Positions 1 through 11,334 of a stretch of 64,000 bases of DNA are shown in pieces. This DNA is from Pomphorhynchus laevis (Eukaryota; Acanthocephala; Palaeacanthocephala; Echinorhynchida; Pomphorhynchidae): contig WNNJ02001180.1 of the NCBI GenBank assembly GCA_012934845.2, positions 248,001 to 312,000 of the forward strand, given 5' to 3'. The notes under the pieces are model-generated. The model was not told the origin of the DNA and ran no database searches. It saw only the letters and a program-made list of their open reading frames with translations. The position numbers and the translations under genes are program-made. Each line of letters starts with the position of its first letter. Positions within the stretch are counted from its first letter, which is position 1.

Positions 1-2550
1 ATTTCCCTTCACGCCAAGGGAAAATGGTGACTCCATCAGGACGTCGACCGTCCGATCTGCATATATTGGATGGCTCTAGAATGTTTGGAGCGTTGACGGT
101 GTTGAGGACTCTGCTTATCACTGAATTTATTTCCGCGTGTCTGGGGAATCTGCCTATAAAAATTCTGCATGCGAATCCGTGTCGTCCTGACTCGTCAACA
201 GACGCTCCACAATGACATATGTGTGGAGTACATGTAGGAAGGCCTAGTCTTAGGGAAATGCTCAATCTCACAACCTCGTCATCGAGCAAAGTTCCCAGGG
301 CACTAATCGGAACTGTGTTTAGCCAAGCACCAGACTCACTTGTGGAGACCGCCATAATTCGCACGCGAGATGCCTCGTCTTCCGAGCCTTCAATGAAAGA
401 TTTACGAGCTTGTTTTATGAGGGGAGTGTCCCAAGCGGATTGTTTATGGCTATTAGACTGTGCCTCATTGAGACCCGTCTTGACCAACCAAGTTGAGTAG
501 CCAGCGTCAAAATGTGGGCAATGTGTAGAGTTATTCAAAATAATATTGACGCAGTCCTCCGTTGCCACTGCAGACGATAAAAAAGCCGGAAGAGCAATGT
601 CCGCTGAACTGTTGATCCTCAAACCACCGAACGGCACGGGCAATGAAGCTTGACGCAAATAATCGTTCGTTATCGCGCAATTTGTGATGTGGGATAAATA
701 TTTTTCCAGTACACCATCGAGCTTATAGAGTTCCGCGTACATGTTGAAGCAAGGAGTTGTACGGAACTTATAAAGCAGTATGGGCATGTAAAGACGGTTT
801 TTTATACGGAAAAGTGCCTCGTGAGCACGAAGTAGGCAAACCATGGTGCACATTAATATCAATTGCTCCTCGCTCTGAGCCAAATCTTTCGGTGAATTCT
901 CTTCATAGACAACGCTTCCAAGGATTTGCAAATTTTCCCTGCCAATCACTTTTATGTTTGGGGATACGGATGAAAAGGTAGTTGTCATCTGTTCGATTTC
1001 ATGTTCCCCATATTCAGGAACATGAGCTCACATTTGCCTGCATTGAGCTCAGGACCTAATCGATTAGCTGATGCCAAAATCGTTTCCAAATCGTGCAGCA
1101 CAACAGATGAATCTCCTCCAAGCGTTGCTACGTCCAAGTACCACGCGTTAAAGGTGGCTTGAAGGGAGTGCGAAATAGGATTTACTGCTAGAGCAAAACC
1201 AATTGGACCAAGGGGATCGCCCTGTTGAACGCCTGTTTTGGACCAAATGATTCGATTTTTATAAACCAGAGGTGTCTGAGAGCCGTAGGCAGGTTGGAAA
1301 TATGGAAATGCTTCTGGACGTGTTCTTTTACTGCTTCGAGAAGAACACCGCGATCTATGATGTTAAAAGCATTTCGAAAGTCTATTTTGAGAACAACTGT
1401 GGGCTGTTGGCAGTTTATTATGAATGATCGAACTGCGTGAACAATCGCTTCTGCTCCGCATGGTGTACAACACCCTAGTTGTTATGGACGGAGGTGATCA
1501 CTACTTTTTGTGATATTCTTATACACAGTATCTTGGCAGCAATGCCACGGAGTGTGTTCCCGATTGCGATTGAGCGAATCCCGCCATCCTTTTTATTAAG
1601 TGCACATAAGGACGCCGAAAAGAAAAGCTGCACTCCTTCCGCGACGAGATTGCCATTGATAAAACCATCGATTACACGAGAAAGATCGAGTTCCAGAGAC
1701 GGAACTGCATCTCCAGCGCTATAGGACATCATATCGTTCAAGTGTTAAGGGCGAAGGCTATCCATTCCATGTCCCGAATCATTGGCGAAATTCGAAATGG
1801 CCCTTCTTATCTCGAAAGAGTTGGAACGACTCGAATTTTCTCTAGGATAGTTTTGAGGAATGAAACTATCTCTTGTGTGTAAAGAGTGCATTTCCTTAAG
1901 AGACTGAAAGGAACTCTCTCTCTATATTGTCAGCAAAGGAGTCAGATGATGTGAGTAGCCGTACAGCTCCACGAAGATCACAGTCTGCAAGCTTCGTAGA
2001 AACTCGTTCTCACAAGGTTTTTGATTTCGGAGCCTTCGAATGGGCATTATTTTTTATTGGTATACAGGGGTCCGATTGTTGGGTAATCTTAAGGAAGCTA
2101 TCATCAAACTTCAAAATTCTATCCTTGATCATATATGCAATGGATCGCCCGGATTATTCACCTGATGTAATGATGATTGTTCTCATCCGCACAGTCATTT
2201 AAGAGGCGGGTAAATGCCTTAGCTGTATGGTATCTAGCGCCCTTCGGTATTTTTTTCAAAACCGATTTAGGGAGATGCTGGGAGAGCTGATCTAAGGTGG
2301 GTATATCGTTCAATTTTAAGACATTAAGAGCTGGGTTATTTGCAGTTTGTTGATGTTGTAATGCAGAAAGTGTACGACCAGACCCCTCACACCTGGAACG
2401 ATGGTGTCCGTGAACCCGGAATTTTCCAAATTTGGTGATCCTGCAAGAAATTTTGCAAATTGAACATTCCCACTATACAGGGACAGGTTGAGTGGAATGG
2501 GTAGCGTCAGACTGAGGAGGCACATACTCTGCAAGATGTGGGTCACTTAT
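1..2550 (-). mobile_element. LINE-D, decayed non-LTR retrotransposon (RT plus C-terminal endonuclease-like region)
   Basis: Read on the minus strand this is a reverse-transcriptase ORF broken by frameshifts and stops. Visible blocks in order are a pre-RT stretch (about 2300-2200, LPKSVLKKIPKGARYHTAKA), the motif KKDGGIRSIAIGNTLRG (about 1610-1560), VVLKIDFRNAFN (about 1390-1355), QQGDPLGP (about 1225-1205), and the catalytic block WYLDVATLGG (about 1145-1115). Families of this kind carry YLDD there, so the second catalytic Asp has become Val and this copy is inactive. Downstream comes a Cys/His segment (CHCGASVDESGRHGFACR, about 210-160) and, at the window edge, GRRPDGVTIFPW, a pattern suggesting a PD-(D/E)XK-like nuclease. 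The element runs off the left edge. The exact clade is uncertain; the DGG..IAVG/WYLDDG signature is shared by a widespread invertebrate group. Confidence 0.8.
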
Positions 2551-2679
2551 ATGTGGGTATGACGATCCAGCGGCGCTTGATTATTTTGTCGCGAATCTGG
2601 GCTTACTTTGCTGCTTATCTACGTAGTCTGCCTTGTAAACTTTGTTATGACCTTCGTGGATTCGTCGACTTGGTGTCCA

Positions 2680-2830
2680 CTTAAAATTGTTGAATGATAT
2701 TTGGCACTTGTAATTGTTGAAGCACTTGTAATCGTTGTTGATGGATATTATGCACTGTTAAATCGTTGTAATCGATGTAATCGTTAAAGTAATCGTTGTC
2801 AGTTGTATATATTAATTGTTTATTAGATCT
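2680..2830. repeat. Imperfect short-period repeat rich in TTGTAATCGTTG
   Basis: Variants of cacttgtaattgttg and aatcgttgtaatcg recur irregularly. A minus-strand frame through this block is open but has low-complexity composition, so I do not call it a gene. Confidence 0.5.
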
Positions 2831-2877
2831 CAAATGTAATTTGCTTGAACACTTATAAATTTTCTTCTTAATTTTTA

Positions 2878-3169
2878 TTTCGCTTAACAAAATTGAGCAT
2901 TCTTTAGTTTTATTATAAATTTGATGTTATCTTATTAATTTTGTTAATTTTACTTAAAATCGATGTAACGGATTAGTTACTTTTCTTTTTAAGCAACAAA
3001 TTCGTATCTCATTAGTTCTTTAAAATTAAAAATAAGTAAAAGCTTGAACTGTTTTGTATTATGACAATTTATAATGTGTATTTAATAACACCAAAAGTTT
3101 ACAATAAATATAAAATTATAAATAATAATACTGAGATATTGTTCGCATTCAAATTATTGAAATACAACA
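2878..3169. mobile_element. Short deletion derivative of the Tc1/mariner-like repeat at 31735-32879
   Basis: The left 170 bp (from tttcgcttaacaaaattg to agtaaaagct) and the right 110 bp (from acaatttataatg to gaaatacaac) match the outer parts of the longer block at 31735-32879 almost base for base. Here only about 19 bp join them, where the longer copy holds a transposase fragment and a minisatellite. No terminal inverted repeats are evident at the limits of homology, so the true ends of the element are not defined. Confidence 0.6.
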
Positions 3170-3814
3170 AGGTTTTGGATTCTAGGAATTTAATGTATTT
3201 ACTTTAAAAAAAACAATATCAAAATAATGCTAGGAAATTTGCTAAGAAATTTTGCATCTGTCTGAATTGCTAGCCTTATTTACAATTAAAAATTTTAATA
3301 TAATTTTACGTTTGATAATAAAGCTGAAATTATATTAGTAAGTTAATAGCTCCAAGTTAAATATAATCTAATTTTAATTTTATTTATTAGTTTTTTATTA
3401 TTTTTATTAATTAATTTTTTATTATTTTTAAAAAATTAAATAGTTATTGTTAAATAGTAGTGAACAGGAGATAACCTAATCATAAGATCATTTTAATCTG
3501 ACTCAACGCCATCCATTTAAAGACTTAATATTTTTAATAATATGTTCCTTGTATTATATGGGTTAAACAGTAATTCGCAACTGAACGACTTTTATAAATA
3601 TCAAGGTTAATTGAATAATTAACAGAAAACCTACTTGACTACAAAATTAACTAAAAACAAGTGAATTAAAACAAACTTTAAAGAAAAAACCACTAAGAAT
3701 TAAACGTTTATTGTATCATTTTTAATTTATACTTGTCTTTTAAAATTACGTTCGGAGAGAATGTAATCATTAGTTGGCTCTTTATCTGAGAAAAGTAAGA
3801 AAAATTATTTTTGA
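3170..3814. other. AT-rich intergenic stretch, no gene seen
   Basis: All frames are short and of low complexity. No RNA gene or recognisable element was found. Confidence 0.5.
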
Positions 3815-4193
3815 ATTTTCGCCAATACGATCAGCCTCTTCAGAAAACACTAGTCTTTGACACATGATGCATAGTACATAAAGAATAAAAACGGAAGGAA
3901 AAAATAATAAATTTTTTATTCTTTAATTTTTTAGAATAAAATAACGAAAGACTAAAGCTGTTTCTTCCGTTTCAAATTCTTCCGTAAGCGGATTCTCCCG
4001 GAAGAATCAGCTTAATTACATGTGTACGACGTGATCATTCGTGAGGATAGATCAGAGCTTATTCAAACTTTTCCGTTTTTTTTAATTAAAGAATAAAAAA
4101 AATATTTTTTTTCTTTTGTTTTTATTCTTTATATACTATGCATCATTTGTCAAAGACTATTGTTTTCTAAAGAGGCTAATCGCATTGGCGAAA
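3815..4193. repeat. Foldback element with about 120-bp imperfect inverted arms
   Basis: The left arm (3815-3935; starts gaattttcgccaatacgat) reappears reverse-complemented at about 4070-4193 (ends attggcgaaaattc). Both arms contain cagcctctt/aagaggct, a tagtctttgaca block and an AT-rich inner end. The spacer is about 130 bp. No ORF is present, so this is a non-autonomous foldback or MITE-like unit. Confidence 0.75.
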
Positions 4194-4215
4194 ATTCAAT
4201 CGAAAATTGAATTTT

Positions 4216-4256
4216 CAATGCTGAAGGCAGAATCGAAAATTCTGCCTTCAGCATTG
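4216..4256. repeat. Perfect 18-bp hairpin beside the foldback
   Basis: The arm caatgctgaaggcagaat (4216-4233) is exactly complementary to 4239-4256, with a 5-nt loop cgaaa. No promoter or U-run was identified, so there is no direct sign of a terminator or small-RNA gene. Confidence 0.8.
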
Positions 4257-4633
4257 ACTTATTAAAGAAATATCTTGCATTCAACTTATTAAAGAAAATA
4301 TCTAATTAAAACTTTTATCTTATTAAATAACATAAGAATGTTAAATAATCCAACAGTACTGAATCTAATATTCATACGCGTCATCATTTGCAAATAATGA
4401 TGATATTTTGATTACCTGTGCTGCAAGGAGGAAGAAGGAATTGCAAAACCATCAGGTTTAAAGCACTAGTGTGAAGAAACTTGGTAACAAAATTTAGTGT
4501 TCATTCAACTAGCCAACTCAAAATTCACTGTTTATTAACTCAGAATATTCTGCATAAATAGCACTACATCAAATCGCCTTAAATTCAAAGATACGGGTCA
4601 TACATGTCTAAGCACACCTGTAAATGATAATTA

Positions 4634-4762
4634 ATATTTGAATTATTTCGTTTTCATTTTATTTTCACGTATATCCATATTTGAATTATTTCGTTTTCAT
4701 TTTATTTTCACGTATATCCATATTTGAATTATTTCGTTTTCATTTTATTTTCCCGTATATCC
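4634..4762. repeat. 43-bp tandem repeat, three units
   Basis: Three consecutive units begin tatttgaattatttcg and end cacgtatatcca. The third unit differs by a cac-to-ccc change. Confidence 0.9.
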
Positions 4763-5041
4763 TGCAAATTTTGCTTTCGTGTTTTCAATTCATATATTGT
4801 GAATTCTTCTTTCTACCCAGAGCGGAGAGGACGCAGTGTGTATAAATTAACTCAGAATATTATTGATCATTGCTAATAGAGCACTTTATGAACATTTTAA
4901 GATGCCTGTATGAACTAACAAATGTTATATTGATGACATTAGTTATTTTTAATTGACTTTATGTTATGCAAAAATCTTAAACTTTCGTGAATTAAAAGTT
5001 TAAGAATGTTAGACGTATATGAATTAAAAGTCTAATTAATT

Positions 5042-6656
5042 AAATCAGCTAACTGAGTCTACGTATTGTTATATAATTATAAAATAAACAAAACATAATA
5101 ATGCTAAATCAAAATTTAATAATTAAATAATAAAATTAATAATTGTTTTTAGATTTTCTATAATTTAAATCAAGTTAAAAAAATAAAAATAAAAATAAAA
5201 AATAAAATTTAAAATAAACGTCATTTTTATGAATTGACTAATAAATAACAGACGTTGTATCAGAATAAGAATTAGAGGTCATCAGGAGGAACTGCTATGC
5301 TATCAGGTTTCGGCCCCTAACTCCTCTACCTAACATAGCAGCGGGGCCAAATACATGCTAATGATGAATTTCCTCTGAAATAACTATCTAGTATCTTATT
5401 CTAATGCAAAGTATATTATTTATTATCCATCCATAAAAATTTGCCACTTAAGAGTTTAAATTTATTCTTTATATTATTGTGTTGATTTATATATTTTACT
5501 ATTTTCTGCTTGATGTTATTTTTATAGTAACCTAGTTTAAAATATGTATCTATTAAATTATTTAAATGATTTTGAAGAAAGCCAATATCATTACATATTG
5601 TTGCAATTCTTAAAATTTCATTATTTAATGTATTATATTTTATATTATATGGTATGCATGAATGCTCATGCAAAAATATGTTTCTTGTAAATTTAAATAT
5701 GTCATCTTTACGATATAAATTAATAGTAGTTTTAGTTAATGTTAATTTAATGTTCATATCTAGATATACACCTTCTTTATCATTAATATTGGTTTTGTTA
5801 AGAATAAGGCTTTCTGGATAAATGTGCTCACTAATTGAATAAAAATTATTAGAATTAAATACACATATATCATCAATGTATCGAAACATATATTTCATAT
5901 ATTTATATTGTTTAGATTTAGTATTTACACAGTTATGAACAAATTCATATTCTATAAAGCTTAAAAACAAGTCAGCTATAATTGGGCTACTATTACCACC
6001 CATTGGAACACCTTTTACTTGTCTAAATATAGATGTCCCTACTTTTAAAAATTTTTTATTTGATCAAAATATTTAAGGTTTCTATTAATTCAATTTTATC
6101 CATATATTTATATTTACGTGATGGTTTAATTTTTGTTAGATAGGCGTTATAATTATTATAACATATATATGTATATCTTTTTCCGAATATAAGATTAATT
6201 AATTTTACTAACGCTTCTTTAATATCTACTAAATCTAGATTTGTATAAAGCGTACTAAAATCGTATGTATTTATATTTTGAAAATTTATTTCTTTTGTCT
6301 GTTCTAAAAATTCTTTTGTAGAATTAATACTGAAATAGTGTTTTATACCAGTATTAATTTCGATTACTTTACAATATTTTTTAAAATGTGCTTTAATTAT
6401 TTTAAGTATTTAATTCATATAGACAAAAAGTGGTTTTAATGTACATTTAAACGCACTACATATGAACCTAGGTTTTATTGGATTTTTATGTAATTTTGGA
6501 TTCCAATATAATATAGGTATAGTTTTATTATCTAATTCAACCTTTATACCCTTTTTATCCATTATAGAACAGTGACTTGTAATAATTGTTTCTAAACTCA
6601 ACTCACTACGTTCATATGTTGGATTTACATTTAAATCATTAGAATTAAACATTAAA
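5042..6656 (-). mobile_element. Naiad-type Penelope-like element, 5'-truncated copy
   Basis: The minus strand matches the longer copy at 28750-31569 at high identity. It keeps the C-terminal RT (frames at 6003-5416 and 6652-6410), including the start MGGNSSPIIADLF and the catalytic block FRYIDDICVF, and ends in LLSGKF. The 3' UTR with the conserved pseudoknot follows, and the copy ends at the shared 3' terminus cgtagactcagttagctgat. The N-terminal endonuclease and linker are absent, as expected from 5' truncation. The reading frame is broken in a few places. Near-identity to the other copies implies recent family activity. Confidence 0.88.
5292..5348 (-). ncRNA. Conserved 3'-UTR pseudoknot of the Penelope-like element
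   Basis: On the minus strand GGCCCC (5348-5343) pairs with GGGGCC (5317-5312), and CTGCTATG (5341-5334) pairs with CATAGCAG (5299-5292). The two helices interleave as an H-type pseudoknot. The same arrangement is present at 31267-31323, 49370-49426 and 61596-61652. Confidence 0.55.
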
Positions 6657-7384
6657 TCATTTAAATCATTAGAATTTATTTCATTAAACTTATGATTCGT
6701 CTGGAAGAATCAGCATCAGGAAGAATTTGAAATTCAAAAATAATACTATTTTTCTTACATTTCTCGAAGGAAGAGCCAACTAATAATTTATACTTTTATA
6801 AATCAGAATATACTTATATACTTCTACAATCAGACAAATAAACAAAAATTTATTTGGGTTAGTTTTCAATAAACAAAAACAGACAGAAAGCAAAGTTGTA
6901 TAAAGATGTTTTCAACCTTTTTCCGAATTATTTAAATAGAAGAAGACATTTTTATTAATCAAATTCGTTTGCAATATTTATCATTTAGACTAATTGATTT
7001 AATAATTTAATCGAGCAAAATTTTATTTTATAATAATAGATATTTTCATTTATATTATTTACAGAAATTGAAGAACAAAGTGTAAATTTATTTTATCACA
7101 TTATTATACATAAATAATAAATTATTTATTAGGTACGATTAAGGAATTTTTCAAGATTTCGTCAATATTTTGATAACTGTAAAACACTCGTATTTCATTC
7201 AGCAGAATTTATAACTATAAGAGCTAATGTTTATCAATAAAACCATTTATTTTCAAATAAAACTATTACAATATATAAAATATTGCATATAATATTTCAA
7301 TTAATATAATGGTATATTAAATAATATAATAGTATTATATAATACTATTATATAATAATAGTATTATATAATAGTATTATACTT
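6657..7384. other. AT-rich stretch, no gene seen
   Basis: Low-complexity AT sequence with a short run of alternating tataatactatta near 7310-7380. No coding region is supported. Confidence 0.5.
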
Positions 7385-7680
7385 AAATATTTTGATTTAT
7401 CAAAATATTTAAGGATTTTAATAAGTCAATTTTATCCATATATTTATATTTACTTGATGGTTTAATTTTTGTTAGATCGGCGTTATAGTTATTATAACAT
7501 ATATTTTTGCCCATGCAAATATATGTTTCTTGTAAATTTAAATATGCCATCTTTACGATATAAATTAAGAGTAGTTTAAAATTGATGTTAATTTATGATA
7601 TAAATTAAAAGTAGTTTTGATTGATGTTAATTTACCTACTATATTACCTCCCTACTTTTAAATAATTTTGATTTATCAAA
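7385..7680 (-). mobile_element. Small remnant of the same Penelope-like family
   Basis: Two blocks (about 7400-7505 and 7510-7580) correspond to separate parts of the RT region seen at 5416-6200, here joined by an internal deletion and partly duplicated (gatataaatta...gtagttt occurs twice). Clearly dead. Confidence 0.65.
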
Positions 7681-7804
7681 ATATTTAAACTTTGTCTATA
7701 AAGTAAATCTAAAGGGTATGTCGTATTAGTAATATCACAATATTAGCGGTTTACTTGTTAGGAACATACCAACTGTATATCACAAAATAGCCGAATATGT
7801 AATA

Positions 7805-7838
7805 ATAATCACAAAATAATCACAAAATAATCACAAAA
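7805..7838. repeat. 11-bp tandem repeat aatcacaaaat, about three units
   Basis: Consecutive aatcacaaaat units. The flanking word atagccgaatatg occurs on both sides (7788 and 7838), suggesting slippage or a small duplication. Confidence 0.7.
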
Positions 7839-8244
7839 TAGCCGAATATGCTTAATAATCGCAGGTTTCACTTGAGATTTGGCGAATCCCTCAACAAATA
7901 TTTCCGGTTATTTGTTATAGACTTGGTCACTAACAAAACGCTCGAAGAATTAAGACAAAAGTTACATCAAGTTCGATTTATTGTCGTCTCCGAAAGGTTA
8001 TCTCTTGTCACACTGCGTTTAAGAGAACAGCTCATCAATTCAATGTATTTTATCTTATAAACTCACTAGATTAAATCAAGTGGACTTACTGAATTTTATT
8101 TAATCTACTGATAGGTGTAAACGAGATTATGAATGGAATAAATTAGTTTCAATAGATCACATTTGCCATATGCAATTTTTAAATTGTATCATATTGTGTT
8201 TTGCTTTGAAGCTATTGCTTATAATAGATTTCAGAGATCATAAG

Positions 8245-9459
8245 ATGAACAACGATGGTGAATTTATGGACGATGTAAATATTAAGGCAAAAATCGACGA
8301 TAACCTCCGCAGATCGACTGTTTACTACGAATCCTTGAACAATCGTCACTTTGCCTTAATGTTCGATGTTGACTTAATGATGGACGACAGTAATGATGAA
8401 TTATTAATAGAATTTACTGAAAATCAACTGGAGCTTTTTGGTCAAGAAAAGGGATTTACTGTCAAAGGTAAAATAAACGATGATGCAATGTGTTTTACTG
8501 AAGATAAAAGCTTTGAATTGCGTATTGCTCCAACGTCTGATACATTGCTGCTGCCATCCAGTGGTAATTGCAACTTCTGCACTACAACAGGTGAAGACAT
8601 GTCGCATAACTCAGAATGGCAAAAAGTATATGGCATCATAAAATTGTATCGCATGTCTAGGCAAACGATTGACTTATACTTATCGTCAAGTAAATTAAGT
8701 GACTTTCAATCACTAATGAATAAAGCTGTAATTCCAACAACTGTACTAGAGGCCATGGGTGGCGAATTCGGGGCAGAAGGTCGCTATCCCGCAGGTTATA
8801 CGTTTGAGTATATATGTCAGAATGTAAGGGCAAATGTAAAGCACGTAAAAAGATGGCTACGTGAAAGTGGATGCATATGTGTAAAGAATTTATGGTACAT
8901 GGTCTCTACTGACTTTATTCTTAGTACTATCGAACTTGATGATCCATCTAAGCAAGCTAATACAGGCAGTAACGATGATGTCGTTGCAGCTGTGAGACAA
9001 TTATGTAGTGTACCCTCAAAATATTGTTTGGACTATGATTATATTGCGCGACTGTATGCCGGACTATTGTTAAAATCTGTAAAATCAATGAAATACTCCG
9101 AATTCTATTCCTCGTGGATTGATTTAATTCAACTCTTGCATGCGTCCTCAACGGTAAACTGGGAAACAAATTGGAAACCTAATGAGGAATGTTTTCGCGG
9201 AATCGCTGTTAAATACGCAAAGCCTACCTTACCAGGAAAATATGTTGACTATATTTGTTATCTAAATAGGATGGAAATACCTGGCGACTTTGAAGACCGC
9301 TTACAGATGCTATTTGAAATCAGTACAACCATATCATGGGATGATTTGCATAGTTATTTGATTGACCTTGTTTGCGATGAAGATGAATTAGCCAGAAGAC
9401 TAAATGGTTGCACATACTCGACAATAAAGAACAATCAAAGATACTATATTTTACGATGA
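8245..9459 (+). CDS. DSCC1: DSCC1, sister chromatid cohesion protein DCC1
   Basis: DCC1 joins CTF8 and CTF18 in the alternative RFC clamp loader that acts on PCNA in the nucleus, supporting cohesion establishment and fork processing. The 404-residue protein is close to the human length (393 residues). The N-terminal beta-rich region contains MCFTEDKSFELRIAPTSDTL, matching the human stretch LCSKDKTYDLKIADTSN. The C-terminal winged-helix part is visible as YTFEYICQNVRAN...GCICVKNLWYMV and again as SYLIDLVCDEDELARRLNG near the end. The gene is a single exon. I place the start at 8245 because the in-frame upstream ATG (8170) would add 25 hydrophobic residues resembling a signal peptide, which does not suit a nuclear protein. 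A polyadenylation signal lies at 9672. Confidence 0.88.
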   Translation: MNNDGEFMDDVNIKAKIDDNLRRSTVYYESLNNRHFALMFDVDLMMDDSNDELLIEFTENQLELFGQEKGFTVKGKINDDAMCFTEDKSFELRIAPTSDTLLLPSSGNCNFCTTTGEDMSHNSEWQKVYGIIKLYRMSRQTIDLYLSSSKLSDFQSLMNKAVIPTTVLEAMGGEFGAEGRYPAGYTFEYICQNVRANVKHVKRWLRESGCICVKNLWYMVSTDFILSTIELDDPSKQANTGSNDDVVAAVRQLCSVPSKYCLDYDYIARLYAGLLLKSVKSMKYSEFYSSWIDLIQLLHASSTVNWETNWKPNEECFRGIAVKYAKPTLPGKYVDYICYLNRMEIPGDFEDRLQMLFEISTTISWDDLHSYLIDLVCDEDELARRLNGCTYSTIKNNQRYYILR

Positions 9460-9671
9460 TATACGATAAATCAGCCAATTAATTTTATGTATTTAATCAG
9501 TGTTTGATTTTGAAATGTACATTTATATAGCGTTTTATCGAATTTGATATTTATCTTAATAGATAACTAAGCAGGTGTTATACTGATTAAAATCACCTGC
9601 TAATTCTTAAATATGTCTTGATACTGCATATGTAACGTTAATACAGCTGTACTGCAGACTGCTCTTTCTGC

Positions 9672-9677
9672 AATAAA
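9672..9677 (+). promoter_or_regulatory. AATAAA polyadenylation signal of DSCC1
   Basis: AATAAA about 210 nt after the DSCC1 stop codon, the first canonical signal downstream. Confidence 0.6.
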
Positions 9678-9807
9678 TAAAATTAAAATTAATTGAAACT
9701 TTATAAATTTCAAGATATTTAAAATTTAATCGTTCAAAATTTGTTTAATAAGTGAAATATAAGTGATGTCGCTTGATTATATCAAGTTTTTAAATAATAT
9801 GACTTGG

Positions 9808-10129
9808 TTAATTGAAAAATATAGGTTCGAAACGCTTTTGCTTGAGAGTATTCAAGTTATATTATTGCGGTTGATATCCCTGGACGGCCAACTTAACACA
9901 ATATTATTACAATGTCGAATAATTGCGATACTGCAAGTCACAACCTTTGACAAGACTTGGATTCCTCAATTATCATTGCAGTAGACAGCATATGAGGTTA
10001 AAATGAGCGATCATAGTTGCAAAGAAGAAACTATAAACATCCACCTAGCCACATTATTATTGCAATGTACATGGGACTGCAATACAGCCAATCACTTTTT
10101 GAAATTAGTGTCAGTGTGTAACCACCATT
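9808..10129 (+). repeat. Left copy of a 322-bp direct repeat flanking a LINE insertion
   Basis: From ttaattgaaaaatatagg to gtgtaaccaccatt. It matches 10821-11142 except for about two substitutions. It abuts the 5' end of the LINE-A fragment. Confidence 0.92.
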
Positions 10130-10820
10130 TTCTTGATTTTTCAGCTGTATTTGATCGGATCTCCATTCCCTTCGTTATCTCCTCTCTCAGGTCCCTCGGG
10201 TTGCCTGCGAGAATTGTTAACAGGGTGGAGATATTGCTGTACACTAGATATTGCTAGTCTTAAGAGACTAGCACTCTCTGCACTCTCCTCCATTTTGCAG
10301 CATCAACCACTCCCCATCTTCACGAGTCGAGTAAAATATCTGGGGTTCACCGTTACGGTGAATTGGTCGGCGAAAGCTGACCTGGATAGACTTAAACGTA
10401 TCCTGAAGAAAGCTAGGTGGGCTCTGAAACGGGCCCAGCATCTGTCACTGAATGGGATAACCCAAGTGCGCCTCTGGGGTACTTGGGCTATCTCGGGATT
10501 AGTCTTCTTCTCACGAGGACGTCCCCCAGAACAAATACTAAGGTTTCTCAAGCTCCTCATCTCGAGATTACCAACCATAGTCCGCCTTGACGGGACCCTA
10601 GGTGTGTGAGAGACCCCGAATGGTTCAGTCAGAGGGCGGCGCGCTGGTGTGGCCGAGGGGCTCAGATCCCTCTGGACCTGAGGCCGTGAATATAAGTTGA
10701 AGATTTCAAAATACACGTCGTGAACAGCTTCTATTTAAAGTTTTCTTTTGCATGGTTTGGTTTCTTAAGTTTTTTTATCAGTTATATAGTTATTAATAAA
10801 ACCCTTACTTACTTACTTAC
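10130..10820 (+). mobile_element. LINE-A fragment with a (TTAC)n tail, inserted with a 322-bp duplication
   Basis: A 5'-truncated and internally deleted non-LTR element. It opens with the RT motif LDFSAVFDRISIPFVISSL, then jumps to the C-terminal part (SRVKYLGFTVTVNWSAKADL, KKARWALKRAQHLSLNG, ISGLVFFSRGRPPEQILRF) and ends in a 3' UTR closing with four ttac units at the junction. The central catalytic region is missing. The same family occurs at 18237-19240, 20368-23885 and 23886-26106. Confidence 0.85.
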
Positions 10821-11142
10821 TTAATTGAAAAATATAGGTTCGAAACGCTTTTGCTTGAGAGTATTCAAGTTATATTATTGCGGTTGATATCCCTGGACGG
10901 CCAACTTAAAACAATATTATTACAATGTCGAATAATTGCGATACTGCAAGTCACAAACTTTGACAAGACTTGGATTCCTCAATTATCATTGCAGTAGACA
11001 GCATATGAGGTTAAAATGAGCGATCATAGTTGCAAAGAAGAAACTATAAACATCCACCTAGCCACATTATTATTGCAATGTACATGGGACTGCAATACAG
11101 CCAATCACTTTTTGAAATTAGTGTCAGTGTGTAACCACCATT
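10821..11142 (+). repeat. Right copy of the 322-bp direct repeat
   Basis: Equal in length to 9808-10129 and nearly identical. It begins immediately after the ttac tail of the LINE. Confidence 0.92.
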
Positions 11143-11334
11143 GACTAAGCAATCAATAAAATAAAATATTTTGAGTATTATGACATACCGATGAGTCGTA
11201 ATAACAATGAAACAGTCGGGGAGAGTAATAATATTCGTCGGGCAGAGAACTATCTGAGCAAAATTTTATTATCACCTTCTGTCGCCTTTCAATGATGAGG
11301 CATCAAAAGTAGAAAATTATGTACAAAAAACATA

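Larger units (their letters stand above)
9763..11170 (+). other. Small unidentified transcription-unit candidate split by a LINE-A insertion
   Basis: A 73-codon frame starts at 9763 (MMSLDYIKFLNN...) and, after a single TAG, continues in the same frame with MSDHSCKEETINIHLATLLL up to a stop just after ...VCNHH in the downstream copy (stop near 11143). An AATAAA follows at about 11155. The composition looks more coding-like than the surrounding AT-rich DNA, but I recognise no family. A LINE-A fragment at 10130-10820 interrupts it, with the preceding 322 bp repeated on the far side, so the downstream copy restores the 3' part. The TAG could mark a pseudogene or an intron edge (ttgcag precedes it); I cannot decide. 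Confidence 0.3.

Noticed and set aside
7848-8060. 70-codon ATG frame (MLNNRRFHLRFGESLNK...) upstream of DSCC1
   Set aside because: Composition is somewhat protein-like, but no family, poly(A) or splice context; it may be DSCC1 leader sequence.
8170-8244. Upstream ATG as the DSCC1 start
   Set aside because: It would add a hydrophobic leader unsuited to a nuclear clamp-loader subunit and not seen in the family.
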